A stretch of DNA of 5,632 nucleotides, taken from the NCBI GenBank assembly GCA_013044085.1, contig JABEVI010000167.1, positions 1-5,632 of the forward strand, in the 5' to 3' direction. The position numbers and the translations under genes were made by a program. Origin of the DNA: Steroidobacteraceae bacterium (GTDB lineage: Bacteria; Pseudomonadota; Gammaproteobacteria; Steroidobacterales; Steroidobacteraceae). Within the stretch, counting starts at the first letter, position 1, and each line of letters begins with the position of its first letter. The notes below the pieces were generated by a model. That model saw nothing but the letters and a program-made list of their open reading frames with translations. It made no database searches and was not told the DNA's origin. Shown here in pieces: positions 1 to 5,632 of this stretch.

Positions 1-42
1 GGACGGCGCAGCGCCGACCGCGCCAATTTGGGCGGATGTCAT
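1..42 (-). CDS. 5' end of a divergent gene, product unknown (truncated by window edge)
   Basis: Seen: on the minus strand an ATG at 42-40 opens a frame with no stop to the window edge, encoding MTSAQIGAVGAAPS. A strong Shine-Dalgarno sequence (AAGAGGAG, complement of 59-52) lies 9 nt before the ATG. A perfect sigma-54 promoter sits about 70 bp upstream in the right direction, so start and strand are well supported. Fourteen residues are too few to name the product. Inference: it is the target of the divergent AcoR-like activator. Known relatives of that activator control acetoin breakdown, alcohol/aldehyde dehydrogenases or hydrocarbon monooxygenases, so a catabolic enzyme is plausible, but the sequence does not show which. 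Confidence 0.72.
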   Translation of the reverse strand, partial: MTSAQIGAVGAAPS

Positions 43-51
43 TTGTGCCAA

Positions 52-56
52 CTCCT
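52..56 (-). promoter_or_regulatory. Ribosome binding site of the divergent gene
   Basis: The complement of 56-52 reads AGGAG, within a longer AAGAGGAG. It is 9 nt upstream of the minus-strand ATG at 42-40. It is the clearest Shine-Dalgarno sequence in the window and fixes the start of the left-hand gene. Confidence 0.7.
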
Positions 57-113
57 CTTGTTGCCTGTTTCCACACGGCTCGCGACCTTCGCGCTTGCCC
101 CCTGTCGACACTT

Positions 114-129
114 AGCAAACATCGTGCCA
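114..129 (-). promoter_or_regulatory. Sigma-54 (RpoN) -24/-12 promoter for the divergent gene
   Basis: Seen: read on the minus strand, 129 to 114 is TGGCACGATGTTTGCT. This matches the sigma-54 consensus TGGCACG-N4-TTGC(A/T) at every defined position, with the invariant GG and GC separated by exactly 10 bases. Predicted transcription would start near position 103 and leave a leader of about 60 nt before the ATG at 42. Known: such promoters are silent without an AAA+ enhancer-binding protein, and the next gene encodes one with an intact GAFTGA loop. Inference: the divergent gene is inducible and strictly dependent on that activator. Confidence 0.88.
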
Positions 130-230
130 GTCGAGCCCCATAGACCCATTTTGAGCTTTTTGCCCGGTTATGGCCGTGCCTCACCGGACATGCACATGCC
201 CCACGGCCCGGCGTGTCAGCGGCCGAGGCA

Positions 231-246
231 TGTCATATTCGTGACA
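231..246. promoter_or_regulatory. Candidate enhancer (upstream activating) site for the AcoR-like activator
   Basis: Seen: TGTCA (231-235), six bases, TGACA (242-246), a perfect 5-bp inverted repeat. Further half-sites occur at 214-218 (TGTCA) and 264-268 (TGACA). The dyad lies about 100 bp upstream of the -24 element of the divergent sigma-54 promoter, the usual distance for an enhancer contacted by DNA looping. Inference: it is the binding site of the Fis-type HTH of the neighbouring regulator. The arms are short, so chance occurrence is not excluded; the position and the extra half-sites are the main support. Confidence 0.5.
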
Positions 247-262
247 CTTCGCGCCCAGGCAC

Positions 263-292
263 TTGACACACTTGCCCGCACACGCCTACAAC
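263..292 (+). promoter_or_regulatory. Sigma-70-type promoter of the AcoR-like regulator gene
   Basis: Seen: a perfect -35 hexamer TTGACA (263-268), an 18-bp spacer and a fair -10 hexamer TACAAC (287-292). Transcription would start near 299. That leaves about 67 nt of leader before the ATG at 366 but only about 10 nt before the ATG at 309. The -35 box contains one TGACA half-site (264-268) of the proposed activator operator, so the regulator could compete with RNA polymerase at its own promoter. The last T of the -10 consensus is missing. Confidence 0.45.
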
Positions 293-365
293 CGTACCCA
301 CATGCTCGATGGGAGTTGGGCACACTGATGAAAAACAACGAACCGCCAAGCGGCCGGCTCGGCGC

Positions 366-2378
366 ATGAGCGCGACAGAAGCCTTGCCGCACGCCGAACT
401 GGTTGAGCGCGTCGCGCTCCACGGTTCTGCGGAAGTCATTCTCGACGCACCGGTCGCGCGATTCGTCGACGGTTCCTGGCGACGCTGCCTCAAAGATTTC
501 AAGCTCGACCCGGCACGCGATTACGAGACGACCGTCCTCGGACAGGGGCGGCTGCGTGAACTGCACGGCGAACACGAGGAACTCGTCCAGATCGCGCGCG
601 CCGAGATGGATTCGCTGTATGAACAAATCGCCGGTTCCGGCTACGCATTGCTGCTCGCCGACACCAACGGCGTGATCCTGTGCGAAAAGATCGATCCGAC
701 CTTGAAGCGGATGTTCAACCGCGCCGGCCTGCTGGTGGGCGCGGAGTGGAGCGAACGACGCGAGGGCACGAACGGCATCGGCACCTGCGCGGCCGAAGCC
801 CGCGCAATCACGATTCACCAGAGCGATCATTTCCGATCCCGGCATGTCGGGCTTTCCTGCTCGGCCGCGCCGATTCGCGACAGCCACGGCCGCCTGGTCG
901 CGGTACTCGACGCCTCCTGCGTGAACGCGATTGGCACCCGCGATTCGCAAGTTCACACGGTCGCGCTCGTCAACACTTCCGCGCGATTGATCGAGAAGTG
1001 CCTGTTCCTGCGCCGTCATCAGCAGGAAGCGATGCTGCGTTTCCACCATCGCCCGGAATTCGTGGATTTGCTGCACGATGGAGCCATCGCGATCTCGCAC
1101 GATGGTACGGTGGTCGCGGCCGACAGCACCGGCATGAAGTTGCTCGGCGCAACGGATCGCAGCGACCTCGTCGGCTGTTCGATCGCCGAGATTTTCGACA
1201 CGACGTTCGAGGAACTGCTGCTGGCGGCCCGCGCCGGCCGACGGGCGGTGTGGGAATTGCGTGACAACCGCTTCGGTCGCCGCTATTACGCGAGCCTGGC
1301 GGGTGCGGGCAGCGGCCCCCGGGGTGCGCCCGCCGCATCCCTCGTCACAGCTCCGCGCACGATCACGCGCCCGCCCCATGAGGAACCCTGCGGTGCGATG
1401 ACACTCGCCGATCTCGCCGGAGAGGATCCGCAGATGCTGCGCAATCTGCGCAACGCGCGCCGCATCGCCGACAGTAACGTCTCGGTCGTGATCTTCGGAC
1501 CCACCGGATCGGGCAAGGAGGCGTTCGCCAAAGCCCTGCACCTCGCCAGTGGCCGTGCCAAACAACCGTTCGTCGCGGTCAATTGCGCCGCCATCCCGGA
1601 AACACTGATCGAAAGTGAATTGTTCGGGTACACGAACGGCGCGTTCACCGGCGCGAAGAAGGAGGGCATGCGCGGCCGCGTCGTCCAGTCTTCCGGTGGC
1701 ACGCTGTTCCTCGACGAAATCGGCGACATGCCGCTGCTCGCGCAGACCCGCCTGTTGCGTGTGCTCGAGGAGATGGAGGTCACTCCGCTTGGCGCTGAGT
1801 CGCCGATCAAGGTCAATCTGCGGGTGATGTGCGCATCGCACCGCAATCTACGGGAGATGATGTCGCGCGGTGAGTTCCGTGAGGATCTGTACTACCGCCT
1901 GAACGGCATTTGCATGGAACTGCCCGCGCTCAGCTCGCGTGCCGACAAGGAGACGCTGATCCTCAAGTGCATAGCCCGCGAGTCTCACGGCGCCAAGCCG
2001 GCCTCGATCGAGGCCGGCGCGATGAAACGCCTGCTGTGCTATCCGTGGCCCGGCAATATCCGGGAACTGCGCAATGCGATCCGCACCGCGATCACGATCT
2101 GCGACAACGAGGTGATCCGCTTCGGTGATCTGCCGCTCGACGTTCGCCGCCACGTGCCGCCGACCCACGGTGCCACGGGCGATTGCGCCCGACTCACGGA
2201 CACCAGCGAATCGATATCGCTCGCGAGCGCGGAGCGCCACGCCCTGATTCAGGTGATGGAGAGCCATCATTGGAACATGACACTGGTCGCGAGGCACCTC
2301 AAGATCAGCCGCAACACGCTGTATCGCAAGATCAAACGCCACGCCATTCCAATCACGCGCTGCAACACCGAGAACTGA
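366..2378 (+). CDS. AcoR-like sigma-54-dependent transcriptional activator (GAF, PAS-like, AAA+, Fis HTH)
   Basis: This 670-residue activator remodels sigma-54 RNA polymerase using ATP. Visible parts: an AcoR-family N-terminal stretch with SWRRC (37-41); a GAF sensor around 70-215 with REGTNGIGTC; a PAS-like segment around 230-315; and an AAA+ domain around 350-590. The AAA+ domain has Walker A GPTGSGKE (378-385), an intact GAFTGA loop (425-430) that contacts sigma-54, Walker B LFLDE (Asp450/Glu451), the FREDLYYRL arginine-finger segment (about 504-512) and WPGNIREL (561-568). A Fis-type HTH follows (about 624-662, core LKISRNTLYRKIK). There is no receiver domain, so control is by ligand, not phosphorylation; the ligand cannot be read. 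The usual LRER segment is LSSR. The start at 366 was preferred over the in-frame ATG at 309: the 19 extra codons have low GC at third positions, and the predicted promoter gives a sensible leader. Neither start has a good Shine-Dalgarno sequence. The likely target is the divergent left-hand gene. Confidence 0.93.
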   Translation: MSATEALPHAELVERVALHGSAEVILDAPVARFVDGSWRRCLKDFKLDPARDYETTVLGQGRLRELHGEHEELVQIARAEMDSLYEQIAGSGYALLLADTNGVILCEKIDPTLKRMFNRAGLLVGAEWSERREGTNGIGTCAAEARAITIHQSDHFRSRHVGLSCSAAPIRDSHGRLVAVLDASCVNAIGTRDSQVHTVALVNTSARLIEKCLFLRRHQQEAMLRFHHRPEFVDLLHDGAIAISHDGTVVAADSTGMKLLGATDRSDLVGCSIAEIFDTTFEELLLAARAGRRAVWELRDNRFGRRYYASLAGAGSGPRGAPAASLVTAPRTITRPPHEEPCGAMTLADLAGEDPQMLRNLRNARRIADSNVSVVIFGPTGSGKEAFAKALHLASGRAKQPFVAVNCAAIPETLIESELFGYTNGAFTGAKKEGMRGRVVQSSGGTLFLDEIGDMPLLAQTRLLRVLEEMEVTPLGAESPIKVNLRVMCASHRNLREMMSRGEFREDLYYRLNGICMELPALSSRADKETLILKCIARESHGAKPASIEAGAMKRLLCYPWPGNIRELRNAIRTAITICDNEVIRFGDLPLDVRRHVPPTHGATGDCARLTDTSESISLASAERHALIQVMESHHWNMTLVARHLKISRNTLYRKIKRHAIPITRCNTEN

Positions 2379-2397
2379 GCGCCGCCGACACCGGCGC
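2379..2397 (+). terminator. Small GC stem-loop just after the regulator stop (weak terminator candidate)
   Basis: GCGCCG (2379-2384) pairs perfectly with CGGCGC (2392-2397) around a 7-nt loop, starting directly after the TGA at 2376-2378. No T-tract follows, so it is not a standard intrinsic terminator, and short GC repeats are common in DNA of this composition. It could attenuate read-through into the radical SAM gene or mean nothing. The rest of the 108-bp gap shows no convincing promoter. Confidence 0.22.
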
Positions 2398-2486
2398 GCG
2401 CACGACGGCACGCCAGACCGGAGGATCGGCGCGATTTCTGATGCCGATCAATGCGCGCGGCGCACTCGCGCGCATACTCCCGCGGC

Positions 2487-4406
2487 ATGCGCCTGCTGCT
2501 GATCAATCCGCGTTCTCCCGAGAGTTTCTGGAATTTTCGCTGGGGCATCGAACGGCTCCAGACGCACAAGAGCGCCATCAACCCGCCTCTCGGCCTCGCA
2601 ACCCTGGCGGCTCTGTGCCCGCCGCACTGGCAGGTCACGATCGTCGACGAGAACATCGAGCCCATTCCCTTGACGCCGGACGCCGACCTGATCGGCATCG
2701 CAGGGATGGGTGCCCAGTTTCCCCGCCAGAGCGAGTTGCTGCGCTACTACCGCGGCCGCGGTCACTTCGTGGTCGCCGGCGGCAGCTTCGCGTCCCTGTG
2801 TCCCGAGCGTTACTCGGACATCGCCGACAGTGTCATCTGCGGCGAGGCGGAGTACCTGTGGCCAATTTTCTGTCGTGATTTCGAGGCTTGCCAGCCTCGG
2901 ACGCTGTATCGGGAGACGCAAACGGTGAACCTCGCCGAGTCACCGGTTCCACGCTTCGATCTGCTGAAGCTCTCTCGATATTCGACCGCGACGCTGCAAT
3001 TTTCCCGCGGATGCCCCTATCGGTGCGAGTTCTGCGACATCATCGTCATGTTCGGACGCCGCCCGCGCCAGAAGACGCCGGAACAGATCGGCCGGGAACT
3101 CGACGCCCTGCGCGCTCTCGGCGTGCGCAATGTTTTCTTCGTCGACGACAACCTCATCGGCGAGCCGAAGGTCGCCAAGGAATTGTTGCGCTTCCTCGCG
3201 GACTATCAGGCCCGGAACCGGTATCGATTCCGCTTCGGCACCGAGGCTTCATTGAATCTCGCGCGCGATTCGCAATTGCTGGCCTTGTTCCGCGAGGCGA
3301 ATTTTCAATGGGTGTTCATCGGCATCGAATCGCCGGACCCGAAGAGCCTGCGGGAAACCCGCAAGCTGCAAAACGTGCGCGAGGACCCTTTGTCGGCGGT
3401 ACGACGGATTCATGCCAACGGCATCGAGGTGCTCGCCGGATTCATCGTCGGCTTCGACAACGACACCATCGACACGTTCGAGCTTCAATACGACTTCATC
3501 ATGCGCTCCGGCATCCAGGCGGCGATGGTTGGCATGCTCAACGCGCTGCCGCGCACTCCGTTGCACGAGCGCCTACACCTCGCCGGGCGTCTCAGGGAGC
3601 ATGACGTCGAGGGCGACAACACCAAGCTCGCCACCAACGTCGTGCCGCTGAACATGAGCTACACCGATCTGGTCGATGGCTACCGGCGCCTGTACGCGCG
3701 ACTGCTGACCGACGAGGCGATCGCGCAGCGTATCGTCAACAAGCAACGCGATTTGCTCAATCCGGGTGGCGGCTCGGGATTCGGGCCGCTGGAAGCCGCG
3801 CGCATTCTGCTGCGGTTCACGCGCCATGGACTGATCGCAGCAGGCCCCAGGCGGATCCGGCTGTTCCTGCGCAGCCTGCCGTGGCGCTCCCCCGGCAAGA
3901 TCCCGGGCGCGATTGGCGATTGGATCGTCGGCCTGTCGATGCGCGACTACGTCGAACGCCACTTCGGTGCGCCGCTGCGCACGCCGCCGCGTGACTGGAG
4001 CGCACGTGTGTCCGGCTTGAGCGCGTTTCTCTCGCGCCACTCGGTGCTGGGACAGTCCGCGCTGAGCGAACGACTCGACAGCGGCGGCATTCCCGAGCTG
4101 ACGATCTGCCTGCAAGCTTGGCGCAGCCGCCGGCTTTTCGCCCGTGCGGCGCAGCTGCTGCGGGCGCTGCTCGGGTCGAGTCCGTCGCGGCTGCGGCTGC
4201 GCATCGGCGCGGTCCGCGAGGGCGACCTGCCCCATCTGCGCGGATTCCTGCGTCGCCTCGCCCGCTTCGGGGACCGCGTCTCGCTCGAGATCGGCGAGAC
4301 ACTGCATGAACTGATCGCCTCGGAGGCCTGGCGATTCGAACTGGTGCTGCCTTTGGCGCCGCCGCCCGGCGCGGTGCGGCCGGACGCCCATACCGAACTC
4401 GCATAA
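2487..4406 (+). CDS. Cobalamin-type radical SAM protein, HpnP-like/DUF4070 family, with C-terminal extension
   Basis: The 639-residue product has three parts. Residues 1-150 form a Rossmann-like B12-binding domain (MRLLLINP start, VDENIEP at 53-59, GG at 98-99). Residues about 165-370 form a radical SAM barrel whose CxxxCxxC motif, RGCPYRCEFC, puts the 4Fe-4S ligands at Cys176, Cys180 and Cys183, with FFVDDN (217-222) and GIESPD (279-284) downstream. Residues about 385-495 resemble the DUF4070 region, with NVVPLNMSYTDLVDGYRRLY. About 140 further residues are Arg/Leu-rich and unrecognised. The family cleaves S-adenosylmethionine to make radicals, often for methylation at unactivated carbon; the nearest relative I recall is HpnP, the hopanoid C-2 methylase, but the substrate here is unknown. 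The B12 domain lacks the DxHxxG cobalt-ligand motif, as HpnP does. The start at 2487 was chosen because family members begin at this strand; ATG 2451 would add 12 residues. Neither has a clear ribosome site. No signal peptide is visible. No hopanoid gene is in the window. Confidence 0.88.
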   Translation: MRLLLINPRSPESFWNFRWGIERLQTHKSAINPPLGLATLAALCPPHWQVTIVDENIEPIPLTPDADLIGIAGMGAQFPRQSELLRYYRGRGHFVVAGGSFASLCPERYSDIADSVICGEAEYLWPIFCRDFEACQPRTLYRETQTVNLAESPVPRFDLLKLSRYSTATLQFSRGCPYRCEFCDIIVMFGRRPRQKTPEQIGRELDALRALGVRNVFFVDDNLIGEPKVAKELLRFLADYQARNRYRFRFGTEASLNLARDSQLLALFREANFQWVFIGIESPDPKSLRETRKLQNVREDPLSAVRRIHANGIEVLAGFIVGFDNDTIDTFELQYDFIMRSGIQAAMVGMLNALPRTPLHERLHLAGRLREHDVEGDNTKLATNVVPLNMSYTDLVDGYRRLYARLLTDEAIAQRIVNKQRDLLNPGGGSGFGPLEAARILLRFTRHGLIAAGPRRIRLFLRSLPWRSPGKIPGAIGDWIVGLSMRDYVERHFGAPLRTPPRDWSARVSGLSAFLSRHSVLGQSALSERLDSGGIPELTICLQAWRSRRLFARAAQLLRALLGSSPSRLRLRIGAVREGDLPHLRGFLRRLARFGDRVSLEIGETLHELIASEAWRFELVLPLAPPPGAVRPDAHTELA

Positions 4407-4427
4407 GCATAGAATCAACCGATGCTT
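4405..4427. repeat. Short inverted repeat between the radical SAM gene and cysJ, enclosing a -10-like hexamer
   Basis: AAGCAT (4405-4410) and ATGCTT (4422-4427) are perfect 6-bp inverted arms around an 11-nt loop. The arms overlap the TAA at 4404-4406, and TAGAAT (4410-4415), a good -10 hexamer, falls inside. No matching -35 box is visible 16-18 bp upstream. It could be an operator at a cysJ promoter, a weak hairpin at the end of the upstream gene, or chance. The CysB-type activator expected for cys genes has no site I can recognise here. Confidence 0.25.
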
Positions 4428-4449
4428 CTTCGCGGGCGCACCTCTGTGT

Positions 4450-4453
4450 AAGG
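4450..4453 (+). promoter_or_regulatory. Ribosome binding site of cysJ
   Basis: AAGG at 4450-4453, within GTAAGG, lies 8 nt before the ATG at 4462. No ATG, GTG or TTG occurs in frame between the preceding gene's end and 4462, so this motif supports 4462 as the start. Confidence 0.5.
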
Positions 4454-4461
4454 TCTCGCGC

Positions 4462-5632
4462 ATGAACAACCTTGCCCGCGCACTCGCGCCCGCCCCTGAG
4501 CACCCGGAACCCCCGCCGCAAAATCCGGCGTCGACACCGACCGGGCCGGCCGTTACCGTGCTGTTCGGATCTCATACGGGAAATTCCGAACGACTGGCCC
4601 GGCGGATCGTCGAGCGACTCGACGCGCGTGCGGTGCCGCATCAACTGCTCGACATGCTCGAATGTCGCAAGACGCATCTTCAGGAAACAAAGGTCCTGTT
4701 GGTGGTCGTCAGCACTCACGGTGATGGCGAACCGCCGGAGCGCGCGCTGCCCCTGAGCGAGCTGCTGAACGGACGCAAGGCGCCCCGTCTCGAGCACGTT
4801 AAATTCTCGGTGCTCGCGCTCGGCGATTCAAGCTATGAGAAATTCTGCGAGACCGGCCGGCAATTCGATGCCCGACTCGAAGCTCTCGGCGCCGTGCGCC
4901 TGCAGCCGCGGACGGAATGCGACGTCGATTTCGAAGCGCCCGCCGAGCGTTGGATGGACAGTGTCATCGAACGACTGGAAGAGGCCTTGGGCGAGCCCCG
5001 CGTGGCCGGGATCAGCCGCCCTGCGCCGAGCCGTTCAACGCCCAAGCCCGCCCCGGCGGTGGACGTGTACACCCGCAAAAATCCGCTACACGCCGCCGTT
5101 CTCATCAACCAGCGGCTCACCGCCGCCGGTTCATCCAAAGACGTTCGCCACATCGAATTGTCGATCGAAGGCGCGAACCTGCACTATGAGCCGGGCGACG
5201 CGCTCGGCGTCGTGGCCCGCAATCCGGTGGGCAGCGTCGAGGCGCTGCTCGCCGCCCTGCCGTTCGACGCTCAGGCGCCGACCGACACCGGGGGCGGCGG
5301 CACGATCCCGTTGCGGGAGGCGCTCATCGAGCGCCACGACATCGGGCCGGTGAAGGCCGCGTTCCTCAAACGCTACGCGCGTGCGATCCAGAGCCCGGAC
5401 CTCGCGGCTCTGATCGACGCCGGCGGCACACGGCTCGCCGCCCACATGCGCGAGCGCCATCTGCTCGACGTCATCGCTGAGCACGGCGTCGCACGGCTCG
5501 GTCCGCAGGAATTCCTCGCACTCCTACCGCCGCTCACGCCCCGGCTTTACTCCATCGCATCGAGCCCGCGGGCCACGCCGGATGAAATTCATCTCACCGT
5601 CGGGGTCGTCGAGTACACGGCGCTGCAGCGCC
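4462..5632 (+). CDS. cysJ: Assimilatory sulfite reductase (NADPH) flavoprotein alpha subunit, 3' end cut by window
   Basis: CysJ passes electrons from NADPH through FAD and FMN to the hemoprotein CysI, which reduces sulfite to sulfide for cysteine synthesis in the cytoplasm. The frame is open from 4462 to the edge: 390 codons of about 600 expected. Residues 1-30 are a Pro/Ala-rich leader. Residues 31-177 are a flavodoxin-type FMN domain with GSHTGNSE (36-43), STHGDGEPPE (84-93) and LGDSSYEKFC (120-129). A Pro-rich linker follows, then the FAD/connecting region from about 202, with KDVRHIEL (226-233), YEPGDALGV (242-250) and the FAD-binding RLYSIASSP (361-369). The NADPH-binding part lies beyond the edge. 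Similarity to E. coli CysJ as I recall it is strong throughout, which argues against other diflavin reductases. The N-terminus before the FMN domain is shorter than in E. coli, and His replaces Gln in both FMN-loop motifs (SQTGN, STQGEGEPPE). The 55-bp gap allows co-transcription with the upstream gene; cysI would be expected to the right. Confidence 0.9.
   Translation, partial: MNNLARALAPAPEHPEPPPQNPASTPTGPAVTVLFGSHTGNSERLARRIVERLDARAVPHQLLDMLECRKTHLQETKVLLVVVSTHGDGEPPERALPLSELLNGRKAPRLEHVKFSVLALGDSSYEKFCETGRQFDARLEALGAVRLQPRTECDVDFEAPAERWMDSVIERLEEALGEPRVAGISRPAPSRSTPKPAPAVDVYTRKNPLHAAVLINQRLTAAGSSKDVRHIELSIEGANLHYEPGDALGVVARNPVGSVEALLAALPFDAQAPTDTGGGGTIPLREALIERHDIGPVKAAFLKRYARAIQSPDLAALIDAGGTRLAAHMRERHLLDVIAEHGVARLGPQEFLALLPPLTPRLYSIASSPRATPDEIHLTVGVVEYTALQR

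Noticed and set aside
37..50. Second TGGCAC-like sigma-54 element on the minus strand at the divergent start codon
   Set aside because: TGGCAC is present but no GC occurs at the required 10-base spacing, and the site overlaps the ribosome site and ATG. The site at 114-129 is far better.
103..110. TGTCGACA palindrome near the predicted transcription start of the divergent gene
   Set aside because: An 8-bp palindrome with no spacer differs from the TGTCA-N6-TGACA dyad and is easily due to chance; I see no other support for an operator there.
147..171. A/T-richer patch between promoter and enhancer as an IHF bending site
   Set aside because: The position is right for IHF, but neither strand matches the WATCAA-N4-TTR consensus well enough to support a call.
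28..369. 113-codon plus-strand open frame across the intergenic region
   Set aside because: It overlaps the -24/-12 promoter, the operator dyad, the sigma-70 promoter and the divergent gene start. There is no ribosome site and the composition is uneven, so it is a chance frame.
216..1841. 541-codon open frame on the minus strand
   Set aside because: It lies antisense to the regulator, whose GAF and AAA+ motifs are unmistakable. Its translation is Arg/Ala/Gly-rich with no recognisable domain, typical of shadow frames in GC-rich coding DNA.
3573..4469. 298-codon minus-strand open frame opposite the C-terminal part of the radical SAM gene
   Set aside because: No ribosome site or recognisable motif and low-complexity Arg/Gln/Ala content; it is the antisense shadow of a G/C-third-position gene. 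It was considered because the C-terminal extension is unusual, but the sense frame is continuous.
3817..4797. 326-codon minus-strand open frame spanning the radical SAM/cysJ junction
   Set aside because: It is antisense to two real genes, extremely rich in Arg/Ala/Ser, and has no domain.
4835..5353. 172-codon plus-strand open frame inside cysJ
   Set aside because: It is out of frame with the CysJ FMN and FAD motifs, which run unbroken from 4462 to the edge; the translation is Arg/Ser/Pro-rich without motifs.

Overview
The window is GC-rich DNA, with mostly G or C at third codon positions in the real genes. It comes from a proteobacterium, most likely gamma or beta. This rests on an AcoR-type sigma-54 activator, a sigma-54 promoter, and a CysJ flavoprotein closely resembling the enterobacterial type. 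The sequence does not allow assignment to a genus.

Layout from left to right. (1) Positions 1-42 hold the first 14 codons of a minus-strand gene that runs off the left edge. (2) Positions 43-365 are a divergent control region. It contains a consensus-perfect -24/-12 (sigma-54) promoter facing the left gene, a TGTCA-N6-TGACA dyad about 100 bp upstream of that promoter that looks like an activator site, and a sigma-70-like promoter facing right. (3) Positions 366-2378 encode an AcoR-like enhancer-binding protein with N-terminal region, GAF, PAS-like, AAA+ and Fis-type HTH parts. (4) A 108-bp gap, with a small GC stem-loop just after the stop, leads to 2487-4406. This encodes a cobalamin-type radical SAM protein of the HpnP-like/DUF4070 kind with an unusual C-terminal extension. 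(5) After 55 bp, cysJ (flavoprotein subunit of NADPH sulfite reductase) starts at 4462 and is cut by the right edge after 390 codons, before its NADPH-binding part.

How the parts fit. The activator and the left-hand gene form a typical sigma-54 regulatory pair: the activator probably binds the dyad and drives the divergent -24/-12 promoter in response to a small molecule sensed by its GAF/PAS region. One half-site coincides with the activator's own -35 box, which suggests negative autoregulation. The radical SAM gene and cysJ lie on the same strand and could be transcribed together, but nothing in their predicted functions ties them to the activator. The window looks like a regulatory locus next to unrelated metabolic genes, not one obvious multi-gene system. 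The most novel element is the radical SAM protein with its unrecognised C-terminal part. No tRNA, rRNA, CRISPR array, insertion sequence or clear strong terminator was seen.
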